Shown here in pieces: positions 32,124 to 40,577 of a stretch of DNA of 64,000 nt (the first letter of the stretch is position 1; each line of letters starts with the position of its first letter). The notes beneath the pieces were generated by a model. That model saw nothing but the letters and a program-made list of their open reading frames with translations, was not told the origin of the DNA and searched no databases. Origin of the DNA: Streptomyces lincolnensis (GTDB lineage Bacteria; Actinomycetota; Actinomycetes; Streptomycetales; Streptomycetaceae); contig NZ_JAIHON010000004.1 of NCBI RefSeq assembly GCF_021173675.1, forward strand, positions 62,001-126,000, given 5' to 3'. The position numbers and the translations under genes were made by a program.

Positions 32124-33572
32124 ATGGAGTACGTGACTCGGATCGTGATCATCGGTGGCGGACCCGGCGGATACGAGGCGGCCCTGGTGGCCGCCCAGCT
32201 CGGCGCGGAGGTGACCGTCGTGGACTGCGACGGTCTGGGCGGGGCGTCGGTGCTCACCGACTGCGTGCCGTCGAAGACCCTTATCGCCACGGCCGAGGTG
32301 ATGACCACCTTCGATTCGTCGTACGAGGAATTGGGGATCATCGTCGCCGACGACACTCCGCCCATGGAGCAGGCGGCGAGAGTGGTCGGGGTTGATCTGG
32401 GGAAGGTCAACCGGCGTGTGAAGCGGCTCGCGCTGGCCCAGTCGCACGACATCACCGCGAGTGTGACGCGGGCCGGGGCGCGGGTGCTCCGGGGGCGTGG
32501 GCGGCTTGAGGGGATGCAGGCCCTCGACGGGTCGCGGAAGGTCGTGGTGCGGGCCGCCGACGGGAGTGAGGAGACTCTCGTCGCGGACGCCGTGCTTGTC
32601 GCCACCGGTGGGCATCCCCGTGAGCTGCCCGACGCGCAGCCCGACGGTGAGCGGATTCTGAACTGGACCCAGGTGTACGACCTGAACGAGCTTCCCGAGG
32701 AGCTCATCGTGGTCGGGTCCGGTGTGACCGGTGCCGAGTTCGCCGGCGCCTATCAGGCGCTGGGGTCCAAGGTCACGCTCGTGTCGTCGCGGGACCGGGT
32801 GCTGCCCGGTGAGGACCCGGACGCCGCGGCCGTGCTGGAGGAGGTCTTCCGGCGGCGCGGCATGAACGTCATGGCTCGGTCTCGGGCCCAGTCCGCCAAG
32901 CGGGTGGGGGACCGGGTCGAGGTGACCCTGGCCGACGGGCGGGTCATCAGTGGCTCGCACTGTCTGATGGCCGTCGGTGCCATTCCCAACAGCGCCGGGA
33001 TGGGGCTGGAGGAGGCCGGGGTGCGGCTCCGGGAATCTGGGCACATCTGGACCGACAAGGTCTCCCGGACCACGGCTCCCGGTGTGTACGCCGCCGGTGA
33101 CGTGACCGGGGTGTTCGCGCTGGCCTCGGTGGCGGCCATGCAGGGGCGGATCGCCATGTACCACTTCCTCGGTGACGCGGTGGCCCCGCTGAATCTGAAG
33201 ACCGTGTCCTCGAACGTGTTCACGGATCCCGAGATCGCCACCGTCGGATACACCCAGGCCGACGTCGACGGCGGCAAGATCGACGCCCGTATGGTGAAGC
33301 TGCCGCTGCTGCGCAACCCGCGCGCGAAGATGCAGGGCATCCGGGACGGGTTCGTCAAGATCTTCTGCCGGCCGGGCACCGGGATCGTGGTCGGCGGTGT
33401 CGTCGTCGCGCCTCGTGCCTCCGAGCTCATCCATCCCATCTCGATCGCCGTCGACAACAATCTGACCGTCGAACAGATCGCGAACGCGTTCACCGTTTAC
33501 CCCTCTCTTTCCGGCTCGATCGCCGAGGTGGCACGGCAGTTGCACACTCGGAAGGACTCGGGCGAGGGCTGA
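32124..33572 (+). CDS. LpdA-type NAD(P)H:quinone oxidoreductase (flavoprotein)
   Basis: A 482-residue FAD/NAD-binding disulfide-reductase-fold protein. FAD site VIIGGGPGGYEA; NAD site IVVGSGVTGAEFA; GVYAAGDVTG. The redox CxxxxC motif is incomplete: GGASVLTDCVPSK keeps only the second Cys. The C-terminal catalytic His-Glu pair is replaced by VYPSLSGSIAE. Both features match M. tuberculosis LpdA (Rv3303c), which is an NAD(P)H:quinone reductase and not a lipoamide dehydrogenase. It acts in the cytoplasm as a homodimer. It is divergent from the GGCT-like gene, as in mycobacteria. Confidence 0.9.
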   Translation: MEYVTRIVIIGGGPGGYEAALVAAQLGAEVTVVDCDGLGGASVLTDCVPSKTLIATAEVMTTFDSSYEELGIIVADDTPPMEQAARVVGVDLGKVNRRVKRLALAQSHDITASVTRAGARVLRGRGRLEGMQALDGSRKVVVRAADGSEETLVADAVLVATGGHPRELPDAQPDGERILNWTQVYDLNELPEELIVVGSGVTGAEFAGAYQALGSKVTLVSSRDRVLPGEDPDAAAVLEEVFRRRGMNVMARSRAQSAKRVGDRVEVTLADGRVISGSHCLMAVGAIPNSAGMGLEEAGVRLRESGHIWTDKVSRTTAPGVYAAGDVTGVFALASVAAMQGRIAMYHFLGDAVAPLNLKTVSSNVFTDPEIATVGYTQADVDGGKIDARMVKLPLLRNPRAKMQGIRDGFVKIFCRPGTGIVVGGVVVAPRASELIHPISIAVDNNLTVEQIANAFTVYPSLSGSIAEVARQLHTRKDSGEG

Positions 33573-33738
33573 CGGCCGAAAGCGATTGCTCGCTGGTCAC
33601 AGCGAGTTGTCGAGCATTCGTGCGGCATAGTCGGCGGGCGTAGGCCCTATACCACTTCCCGCCCTCCTGTGCGAACAACTTCTGCTATTCGGCGCAAACT
33701 GCTGAAACCAGACGGTCGTTGGGGTTACTGTCAGTTTC

Positions 33739-34719
33739 GTGTTCGCTGCAGAACGTCGCCAATTGATCCTCGAAATGGTGCGAGCGAACGGGGCCGTGTC
33801 GCTCCGTGAGCTCGCCCGCGTCGTCCAGACCTCCGAAGTGACCGTACGGCGGGACGTGCGCGCACTGGAGGCAGAAGGACTCCTCGACCGCCGACATGGC
33901 GGTGCGGTATTGCCGGGCGGTTTTACGCGGGAGTCCGGCTTTCCGCAGAAATCACATCTCGCGACCGCCGAGAAGACGGCCATCGCCGATCTCGCCGCCA
34001 GCTTCGTCGAAGAGGGCGAGGCCATCGTGGTCGGGGCGGGTACCACCACACAGGAACTGGCACGCCGTCTCGCCCGCGTGCCAGGTCTGACCGTCGTCAC
34101 CAACTCGCTTTTGGTCGCCCAGGCATTGGCCCACGCCAACCGGGTGGAAGTCGTGATGACCGGCGGCACCCTGCGCGGCTCCAACTACGCGCTCGTCGGC
34201 AGCGGTGCCGAACAGTCCCTCCAGGGGCTGAGGGTCTCCAGGGCCTTCCTGTCCGGGAGCGGGCTCACCGCCGAGCGGGGGCTCTCCACGTCCAACATGC
34301 TCTCCGCGTCCGTCGACCGGGCGCTGGTCCAGGCCGCCGCCGAGGTCGTCGTCCTCGCCGACCACACCAAGCTCGGCACCGACACCATGTTCCAGACCGT
34401 GCCGACCGATCTGATCACGCGGCTGGTGACCGACGAACCGCCCGCGCACGACGACCGTGCCGCCACGGAGCTTCAGGCGCTCGCCGATCAGGGGGTGCAG
34501 ATCGCCGTGGCCGGTGCGTCGGAGAACCCGGGGGGTGATCGGGTCCCGGCGCGGCAGCAACAGCGCCGGGACGTGGCCCTGCCGGGGCCTCGGCGGGGGC
34601 AGGTCCAGGGGTCCGCCCCCGGGTTGCGTACGGCCGCGGTGTTGGGTGAGCAGGGGCCGGGGGTGTCCGGTACGTCGGGTGCGGAGCGGGCTCGGGTTGC
34701 GGATCTTCGTCGGCGTTGA
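33739..34719 (+). CDS. DeoR-family transcriptional regulator
   Basis: A 326-residue regulator. The DeoR helix-turn-helix occupies residues ~4-57 (VSLRELARVVQTSEVTVRRDV, then LLDRRHGGAV). The sugar-phosphate-sensing DeoRC domain spans ~75-240 (EGEAIVVGAGTTTQELA, VVTNSLLVAQAL, VVVLADHTKLG). A 70-residue Gly/Arg/Gln-rich tail follows and is not part of the fold. The start is GTG. DeoR proteins bind phosphorylated sugars such as deoxyribose-5-phosphate. It is the only DeoR-type regulator in the window and so a candidate for the CTACGCGCGTAG operators, but no such site lies before this gene itself. Confidence 0.88.
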   Translation: MFAAERRQLILEMVRANGAVSLRELARVVQTSEVTVRRDVRALEAEGLLDRRHGGAVLPGGFTRESGFPQKSHLATAEKTAIADLAASFVEEGEAIVVGAGTTTQELARRLARVPGLTVVTNSLLVAQALAHANRVEVVMTGGTLRGSNYALVGSGAEQSLQGLRVSRAFLSGSGLTAERGLSTSNMLSASVDRALVQAAAEVVVLADHTKLGTDTMFQTVPTDLITRLVTDEPPAHDDRAATELQALADQGVQIAVAGASENPGGDRVPARQQQRRDVALPGPRRGQVQGSAPGLRTAAVLGEQGPGVSGTSGAERARVADLRRR

Positions 34720-34782
34720 GGGTCCGTCACGGGGCGCCTGAGAGCTCGGGAGCGTCTGTCGTATGGCGGGTGCGGCTGGCTT

Positions 34783-34812
34783 GTGGCTGGTCGCGCAGTT
34801 CCCCGCGCCCCT
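34783..34812 (-). repeat. Dispersed REP-like repeat, short form
   Basis: GTGGCTGGTCGCGCAGTTCC followed by CCGCGCCCCT, the complement of the family core, between the DeoR and LuxR genes. Confidence 0.75.
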
Positions 34813-34841
34813 GAGAGGGTGGGGCTGACCTGGGTGTTTCC

Positions 34842-35870
34842 GTGGCCCGTGCCTTGGTGAGGGTGCTGGGGAGTGTGCTCGTGGAGGTCAGTGCTGTTGA
34901 TGTTCGGCGGGTGCGGGGGCTCGTTCGGGAGTTGGAGGGGGCCGACTGTGCCGAGGAACTGTGGGGGCGGGCGCTCGGCGGGGTGATGGCGCTGGTGCCC
35001 GCGGACGCGGGGCAGCGGTATCGGCTCTCGCCGGACGGGGGCGAGGTCTTCGCGCTGTCGCGGCCCGCGGACTCCTTTCACGCGGATCCCCGGGTGATCT
35101 ACGACCATCCGCTGGACCACCCGCTCACCGGGCTCATGCTGGGTGCGGCCGGGCCGGGGGCCTGGCGGGTGAGCGATGTCGCCGGGGACCGTGAGTGGGA
35201 GCGCACGCACTGCTACAACCTGGACTTCCGGCCCTTCGGACTGCGTCGGCACCTGGTGGCCACGGCCGGGCGGGACACCACCGCCGTCGAGGGGTACGCG
35301 CTGGTCCGCGCCGGCGGTGACTTCAGCGAGCGGGACCGGGATCTGCTGAGCTTCGTCCAACTCCACCTCGATCTGGTGGAACGGCGGTTCGCCGAGCGGG
35401 AACGGCTGCTCGCGCTCACCGCCGCCGCCCTCGAACTCGCCGGGATCCAGGGGCACGGGGTCGCCGCCCTCGACGGCGCCGGCCGTCCGCAGCCGCTGAA
35501 CGCCGTAGCCGCCGACCTGTTGGCCGTCGTGGGCGACGACCCCCGGCTCGCCGCGGGTGTCTCCTTCACCGCCCGGCAGGTCGACGTGCGGTACGTGCCC
35601 GCCGTCGGTCCCGAGCGGCCCGCCCTGCTGGTCCTGCGTGATCTCGCCCGCGCGCGTGCCGTCGCCCACCGGCTCGGGGTGACCGAGCAGGAGCACCGGA
35701 CGCTGCGACACCTCGACCGGGGGCGTACGGCGACGGAGGCGGCCCGGCGGATGGGGCTCTCGCCCGCCACCGTGCGCGGCTACATCGCCTCCCTGCACCG
35801 GAAGCTGGACGCGGGACACACGGCGGCCCTGCTGCGGCGGGGACGGGACCTGGGGCTGCTCACCGACTGA
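34842..35870 (+). CDS. LuxR-family transcriptional regulator
   Basis: A regulator of up to 342 residues with a C-terminal LuxR-type helix-turn-helix (LGVTEQEHRTLRHLDRGRTA to PATVRGYIASLHRKL). The ~280-residue N-terminal part looks like a GAF/PAS-type sensory domain (WRVSDVAGDREWERTHCYN). No autoinducer-binding or receiver domain is recognised. The start is uncertain: GTG 34842 is the first in frame, several GTG codons follow, and no clear ribosome site is present. Third-position GC at the start is lower than later in the gene, hinting at a later start. Targets are unknown. Confidence 0.8.
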   Translation: MARALVRVLGSVLVEVSAVDVRRVRGLVRELEGADCAEELWGRALGGVMALVPADAGQRYRLSPDGGEVFALSRPADSFHADPRVIYDHPLDHPLTGLMLGAAGPGAWRVSDVAGDREWERTHCYNLDFRPFGLRRHLVATAGRDTTAVEGYALVRAGGDFSERDRDLLSFVQLHLDLVERRFAERERLLALTAAALELAGIQGHGVAALDGAGRPQPLNAVAADLLAVVGDDPRLAAGVSFTARQVDVRYVPAVGPERPALLVLRDLARARAVAHRLGVTEQEHRTLRHLDRGRTATEAARRMGLSPATVRGYIASLHRKLDAGHTAALLRRGRDLGLLTD

Positions 35871-36023
35871 CGCACACCCGCGGTGTACCCGGTAAGGGCT
35901 TACTGGTTGCGTTATGTCGCGATCCGTCAGAATTGACGGATGGTCCGGGGTCGGGCCGGGTCGCTTCACTGGTGGAAGGCGGAAGGCGACCCGTCGCCGG
36001 GCCGCGCGCCGAGGGGGACTCTC

Positions 36024-36725
36024 ATGACCACGACTCCGTCACGCACGCCCACCACCGCCGAGGACGGCACCGGCCGGCCCGCTCCCGGGCGTCTCCTGGC
36101 CGCGATCGGCGCCACCACGGGCCCCCTGCTGTTCGCGGCGGCCAACCTCGCCATCCCCTACGAGACCGACGACTCGACCAGGGACCTGGTCGCCACCATC
36201 GCCGGCAACCAGGACGCCACCGAGCTGTCCCTGTGGCTGTGGGCGGTCGGGACGCTGGTGTTCGCGCCGGGACTGGTCGCCGTCGGACTGCTCGCCACCG
36301 CCCGCTCCGCCAGGCTCGGCCTGTGGGGCGCCGTCCTGTTCGGCACCGGGCTGCTGGCGGTCACCGCGACCCCGTCGCTGGACACCGTGGTGCTCGGCGG
36401 GCTCGACGAGGGGGCAGGGCAGGACCTCCTGGTGCGGACGGTCGACGGGATCAACGGGCTGGCCGTGGTGAACGGACCGATTCTCTACTTCATCGGGGCC
36501 CATGTCGTCGGCGCGATCCTGCTCGGGGTGGCGTTTCTGCGCGGTCGGACGATTCCGGCCTGGGCCGCCTGGCTGCTGATCGTCTCCATGCCCCTCAACG
36601 TGGTCGGGCACGTGATGGGCCTGATGCCGCTCGTCGTGCTCTCCTTCGTGCTGCTCGCCGTCGCCTTCGGCTGCGCGGGGCTGGTCATCGCCCGGCACGG
36701 CACCGGCTGGGTGCGCGCCAAGTAG
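36024..36725 (+). CDS. Integral membrane protein, six helices predicted
   Basis: A 233-residue polytopic membrane protein of unknown function starting MTTTPSRTPTTAEDGTG. After a Thr/Pro-rich cytoplasmic N-terminus, hydrophobic helices include LLAAIGATTGPLLFAAANLA, LSLWLWAVGTLVFAPGLVAV, LGLWGAVLFGTGLLAV, ILYFIGAHVVGAILLGVAF, AAWLLIVSMPLNVVGHVMG and VLSFVLLAVAFGCAGL. It looks like a DUF4386-type protein. AGGGGGAC precedes the ATG at 36024. It is a single gene followed by a strong terminator. Confidence 0.8.
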   Translation: MTTTPSRTPTTAEDGTGRPAPGRLLAAIGATTGPLLFAAANLAIPYETDDSTRDLVATIAGNQDATELSLWLWAVGTLVFAPGLVAVGLLATARSARLGLWGAVLFGTGLLAVTATPSLDTVVLGGLDEGAGQDLLVRTVDGINGLAVVNGPILYFIGAHVVGAILLGVAFLRGRTIPAWAAWLLIVSMPLNVVGHVMGLMPLVVLSFVLLAVAFGCAGLVIARHGTGWVRAK

Positions 36726-36751
36726 GCCACCGTCTCGGGGGACGGGGAAAA

Positions 36752-36795
36752 CGAGGCGCCCTGGGGACCGGAACTCCGGCCCCCAGGGCGCCTCG
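36752..36795. terminator. Bidirectional terminator
   Basis: A perfect 15-bp stem (36752-36766 with 36781-36795) and a 14-nt loop between the membrane protein and the convergent accA2 gene. Confidence 0.8.
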
Positions 36796-36848
36796 GGGTG
36801 TCGTACAAGATGCCGTAGGAGATGTCCTACGGCTGTCTGCCCTGCGGC

Positions 36849-38621
36849 TCAGTCCTTGATCTCGCAGATCGGGGCGCCGGAGGTGATGGAGGCGCCGACG
36901 TCCGCGGACAGGCCCTTGATGGTGCCGGCCTTGTGGGCGTTCAGCGGCTGTTCCATCTTCATGGCCTCCAGGACGACGACCAGGTCGCCCTCCTTGACCT
37001 CCTGGCCCTCCTCGACCGCGATCTTGACGATCGTGCCCTGCATGGGCGAGGCGAGGGTGTCGCCGGAGGCGACGGGGCCGGACTTCTTGGCCGCGCGGCG
37101 CTTGGGCTTGGCGCCGGCGGCGAGGCCGGTGCGGGCCAGGGACATGCCCAGGGAGACGGGGAGGGAGACCTCCAGGCGCTTGCCGCCGACCTCGACGACG
37201 ACCGTCTCACGGCCCGGGTCCTCTTCGGTGTCCGCGTCGGCGGGGGCGGCGAAGGGCTTGATCTCGTTGACGAACTCGGTCTCGATCCAGCGGGTGTGGA
37301 CCGTGAAGGGGTCCTGGCTGCCGGTGAGCTCGGGGGCGAACGCCGGGTCGGTGACCACCGCGCGGTGGAAGGGGATGGCGGTGGCCATGCCCTCGACCTG
37401 GAACTCCTCCAGGGCGCGGGCGGCGCGCTGCAGGGCCTGCTCGCGGGTGGCGCCGGTGACGATCAGCTTGGCCAGCAGGGAGTCCCAGGCCGGGCCGATC
37501 ACGCTGCCGGACTCCACGCCCGCGTCCAGGCGGACGCCCGGTCCGGACGGCGGGGCGAAGGTGGTGACGGTGCCGGGGGCCGGCAGGAAGCCCCGGCCCG
37601 GGTCCTCGCCGTTGATGCGGAACTCGAAGGAGTGGCCGCGCAGCTCCGGGTCGCCGTAGCCGAGCTCCTCGCCGTCGGCGATGCGGAACATCTCGCGCAC
37701 CAGGTCGATGCCGGCGACCTCCTCGGTGACCGGGTGCTCGACCTGGAGACGGGTGTTGACCTCCAGGAAGGAGATCGTGCCGTCCGCGCCGACGAGGAAC
37801 TCCACGGTGCCGGCGCCGACGTAGCCGGCCTCCTTGAGGATGGCCTTGGAGGAGGAGTACAGCTCCGCGACCTGGGCCTCGGACAGGAACGGGGCCGGGG
37901 CCTCCTCGACCAGCTTCTGGTGGCGGCGCTGCAGGGAGCAGTCGCGGGTGGAGACCACGACCACGTTGCCGTGGGTGTCGGCCAGGCACTGCGTCTCCAC
38001 GTGGCGGGGCTTGTCGAGGTAGCGCTCGACGAAGCACTCGCCGCGGCCGAAGGCGGCGACCGCCTCACGGACCGCCGAGTCGTACAGCTCGGGGACCTCT
38101 TCGAGGGTGCGGGCGACCTTCAGACCGCGGCCGCCACCGCCGAAGGCGGCCTTGATGGCGATCGGCAGGCCGTGCTCCTGGGCGAAGGCGACGACCTCGT
38201 CGGCGCCGGACACCGGGTCGGGGGTGCCGGCGACCAGCGGGGCGCCGGCGCGCTGGGCGATGTGCCGGGCGGCGACCTTGTCACCGAGGTCCCGGATGGC
38301 CTGCGGCGGCGGGCCGATCCAGATCAGGCCCGCGTCCAGGACCGCCTGGGCGAACTCGGCGTTCTCCGAGAGGAAGCCGTAGCCCGGGTGGATGGCGTCG
38401 GCGCCGGATTCACGCGCGGCGTTCAGTACCTTGCCGATGTCCAGATAGCTGCTCGCCGGAGTGTCACCGCCCAGGGCGAACGCCTCATCCGCGGCGCGCA
38501 CATGCAGAGCGTCCCGGTCCGGGTCGGCGTAGACGGCCACGCTCGCGATGCCGGCATCCCGGCAGGCCCGGGCCACGCGGACAGCGATTTCGCCACGGTT
38601 GGCGATGAGCACCTTGCGCAC
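36849..38621 (-). CDS. accA2: Acyl-CoA carboxylase alpha subunit (biotin carboxylase + BCCP)
   Basis: ATP-dependent carboxylation of biotin for acetyl-/propionyl-CoA carboxylases; cytoplasmic, supplies malonyl- and methylmalonyl-CoA. Length 590 residues, as in S. coelicolor AccA2. The biotin carboxylase domain starts [20 protein letters not shown]; the ATP-grasp loop is GGGGRGLK, and [10 protein letters not shown] follows. The C-terminal biotin carrier domain has the biotinylation motif EAMKMEQ with the modified Lys. The GTG at 38621 is chosen for AAGGAGG upstream. The biotin is attached by BirA encoded at 42.3 kb; the beta and epsilon subunits are at 40.3-42.2 kb. Confidence 0.95.
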   Translation of the reverse strand: MRKVLIANRGEIAVRVARACRDAGIASVAVYADPDRDALHVRAADEAFALGGDTPASSYLDIGKVLNAARESGADAIHPGYGFLSENAEFAQAVLDAGLIWIGPPPQAIRDLGDKVAARHIAQRAGAPLVAGTPDPVSGADEVVAFAQEHGLPIAIKAAFGGGGRGLKVARTLEEVPELYDSAVREAVAAFGRGECFVERYLDKPRHVETQCLADTHGNVVVVSTRDCSLQRRHQKLVEEAPAPFLSEAQVAELYSSSKAILKEAGYVGAGTVEFLVGADGTISFLEVNTRLQVEHPVTEEVAGIDLVREMFRIADGEELGYGDPELRGHSFEFRINGEDPGRGFLPAPGTVTTFAPPSGPGVRLDAGVESGSVIGPAWDSLLAKLIVTGATREQALQRAARALEEFQVEGMATAIPFHRAVVTDPAFAPELTGSQDPFTVHTRWIETEFVNEIKPFAAPADADTEEDPGRETVVVEVGGKRLEVSLPVSLGMSLARTGLAAGAKPKRRAAKKSGPVASGDTLASPMQGTIVKIAVEEGQEVKEGDLVVVLEAMKMEQPLNAHKAGTIKGLSADVGASITSGAPICEIKD

Positions 38622-38995
38622 GATTGAGGCTCCCTCCTTGAAACAAGCCGAGTTTAGGGACTGCCGACACGGCGCATCGACCCGTCCCCAGTGGTGAGCT
38701 TGCCCACACGGAGCGTGATGCGAGGCTTGCTCCACCGGCGAAATCCCTTGTCGCACCTCGGTACGCAGGACTCCTCTGCGAAACCCTAGCCCTCCTCTGT
38801 GGTCAAGGTCTCTGTGAGAGCGTGCTGCGGACCACTCCGTTTCTTTGTGGAGTCCCTACGAACGGACCAATGATTCTTTGCCGCCCGCCGAACCCTTGTC
38901 CCGCGGTTTACCCGTTAGTAGCGTTCAGGATGTCTCGAACGTACTTGGGGTAACTGGCGTCCGCCTCGGACGGCACTCGAACAGCTCGGAAGTGG
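38622..38995. other. Intergenic region upstream of accA2
   Basis: 374 bases between divergent genes. It should contain the accA2 promoter on the minus strand (AAGGAGG ribosome site at ~38634-38640 and AT-richer sequence AGTTTAGGG around 38650) and a promoter for the plus-strand membrane protein. No repeat copy, RNA gene or clear operator was seen. Confidence 0.5.
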
Positions 38996-39496
38996 GTGGG
39001 CCCGGTGGTGCGCAGGCCGGTGGCGTGGATCGTGGCGGTCGTGCTCTTCGTCGAGGCGCTCGGCGTCGCCGCGCTCAACTGGTTCCTCGGGGTGGTCGTC
39101 GACCGTCAGGACATGTCCCTGGCCGGGCTCGACCCGCACGTGATGTCGACGTCCTCGAAGATCGGCGGCATCGTCTTCGGCCTCTACTTCGCCTTCTGCG
39201 GCCTGGTCGCGCTGCTGGTCGCCCTCCGAGACCGCCGCCCGGCCGGCCTCGGCCGCATCCTGCTGATCAGCGCGGCGGTCGTGCACGGCCTGCTGGGCGC
39301 GTTCGCGTGGGGGCTGATGGGCTGGCCCGAGTTCCTGTTCATGGTCGTCGTCCTGGCCCTGATCGTGCTGCTGCTGATGACCTACGACGGCCAGGAGGCG
39401 CCCGCGGCGACCGAGCCGCGGGACAGCGCGCCCCAGGACGGGCCGGACACCAGCGGCTCGCCGCTCACCGGTCCGCCGGCGCCCACAACTCCGTGA
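38996..39496 (+). CDS. Membrane protein of the accA2-maf interval
   Basis: A 166-residue protein with four predicted helices: [59 protein letters not shown] and [16 protein letters not shown], followed by an acidic Pro/Ser-rich cytoplasmic tail. The start is GTG 38996. The last 32 bases overlap the end of the convergent maf gene. The function is unknown; a gene of this kind is commonly found beside the acyl-CoA carboxylase genes of Streptomyces. Confidence 0.82.
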   Translation: MGPVVRRPVAWIVAVVLFVEALGVAALNWFLGVVVDRQDMSLAGLDPHVMSTSSKIGGIVFGLYFAFCGLVALLVALRDRRPAGLGRILLISAAVVHGLLGAFAWGLMGWPEFLFMVVVLALIVLLLMTYDGQEAPAATEPRDSAPQDGPDTSGSPLTGPPAPTTP

Positions 39497-40085
39497 TGCC
39501 GACGCCCAGTTCGGCCAGCAGCTTGCGTACCAGGGGCAGGCTGAGGCCGATCACATTGCCGTGGTCCCCGTCGATGCCGTCGATGAACGGGGCCGAACGC
39601 CCGTCCAGCGTGAACGCCCCGGCCACGTAAAGGGGTTCGCCCGAGGCGACGTACGCGGCGATCTCCTCGTCGGTCGGCTCGCCGAAGCGGACGACGGTGG
39701 AGGCGGTGGCCGAGACGTACCGTCCGGTGGCCGTGTCGTGGACGCAGTGGCCGGTCCGGAGCGTGCCCGCCCGGCCCCGCATCGCCTTCCAGCGGGCGGT
39801 GGCCTCCTCGGCGTCGGCCGGCTTGCCCAGCGCCTCGCCGTCCAGGTCGAGCACAGAGTCGCAGCCGATCACCAGCGCGCCGGTCGCCTCCGGCAGTGCG
39901 GCGACCACTGACGCCTTGGCCTCCGCGAGAGCGAGGGCCAGTTCGGCGGGGGTGGGGGCGCTGACGGCGTCCTCGTCGACGCCGCTGACGATGACCTCGG
40001 GGGCGAGGCCCGCCTGGCGCAGGAGGTTCAGGCGGGCGGGGGACTGGGAGGCCAGGACGAGACGGCGGCGCGGCTGATCGGTCAT
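39465..40085 (-). CDS. maf: Maf-type nucleoside-triphosphate pyrophosphatase
   Basis: House-cleaning nucleotide pyrophosphatase of the Maf/HAM1 fold, 206 residues. The N-terminal motif [18 protein letters not shown] is followed by [30 protein letters not shown], the [18 protein letters not shown] segment and [13 protein letters not shown] near the end. It probably hydrolyses modified pyrimidine nucleotides. It lies between accA2 and the pccE/pccB genes, the same block as in mycobacteria (accD5-accE5-maf-accA3). It overlaps the convergent membrane protein gene by 32 bases. Confidence 0.94.
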   Translation of the reverse strand: MTDQPRRRLVLASQSPARLNLLRQAGLAPEVIVSGVDEDAVSAPTPAELALALAEAKASVVAALPEATGALVIGCDSVLDLDGEALGKPADAEEATARWKAMRGRAGTLRTGHCVHDTATGRYVSATASTVVRFGEPTDEEIAAYVASGEPLYVAGAFTLDGRSAPFIDGIDGDHGNVIGLSLPLVRKLLAELGVGITELWAPADR

Positions 40086-40107
40086 GCGGCCAGGGTATCG
40101 GCGGCCC

Positions 40108-40236
40108 TCACCCCACGCCGAGCACGATCATCGCGAGCACCATGGCCAACGCCAGGAAGAGGCCCAGTCTGCGCAACATGTCCTGCATGTTGCGCAGTTC
40201 CTCGGGCGGCTCGTTCTCGGGGTCGGACCACAGCAT
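40108..40236 (-). CDS. mmpB: Small morphogenic membrane protein MmpB
   Basis: A 42-residue single-span membrane protein, [20 protein letters not shown] followed by [20 protein letters not shown] and VG. The acidic cytoplasmic head and C-terminal hydrophobic helix match the small protein annotated as morphogenic membrane protein MmpB in streptomycetes. It sits between maf and pccE in the same direction, 22 bases upstream of maf. It is very short, but start, composition and position all support a real gene. Confidence 0.8.
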   Translation of the reverse strand: MLWSDPENEPPEELRNMQDMLRRLGLFLALAMVLAMIVLGVG

Positions 40237-40303
40237 GCCACTAGCGTGGGGCTTGGCGGGGGGTGCGGGCCTGAGTACGGGTACTTAAATCCGGGCCCTG
40301 GGT

Positions 40304-40333
40304 TATGGCTGGGTGCGCGGTTCCCCGCGCCCC
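40304..40333 (-). repeat. Dispersed REP-like repeat, short form (divergent)
   Basis: TATGGCTGGGTGCGCGGTTC followed by CCCGCGCCCCTGA, a diverged complement of the family core, between pccE and mmpB. It overlaps no conserved codons. Confidence 0.6.
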
Positions 40334-40347
40334 TGAAGAACCACCGC

Positions 40348-40560
40348 TCACCCGGGCCAGTACGTGCGGGTCCATGCCGTGGGGCCCGGCTGGGGGAGGC
40401 GGTGGGCCGCGATCCTTGACGGGTCGGACCATGCGTCCCTCGGGGACGGGTCGGCGCCGGGGGGCTCGGTCGCTGCCGCCGCGGCGCGGGCGCGGACCAC
40501 CGCCAGGGCGGCGGCCAGCTCCTCGGGGGTCGGGTTGCCTCGTACGACCTTGATGTTCAT
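40348..40560 (-). CDS. pccE: Acyl-CoA carboxylase epsilon subunit
   Basis: A 70-residue epsilon subunit of the actinobacterial acyl-CoA carboxylase. The conserved N-terminal segment is IKVVRGNPTPEELAAALAVV, and the C-terminal segment is DPSRIAAHRLPQPGPTAWTR. It stabilises the beta-subunit ring and raises activity. It starts 17 bases after the pccB stop on the same strand, so the two are co-transcribed. An Ala-rich linker with charged residues connects the two conserved parts. Confidence 0.92.
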   Translation of the reverse strand: MNIKVVRGNPTPEELAAALAVVRARAAAAATEPPGADPSPRDAWSDPSRIAAHRLPQPGPTAWTRTYWPG

Positions 40561-40577
40561 GACGGCTCCCAGCAGGG

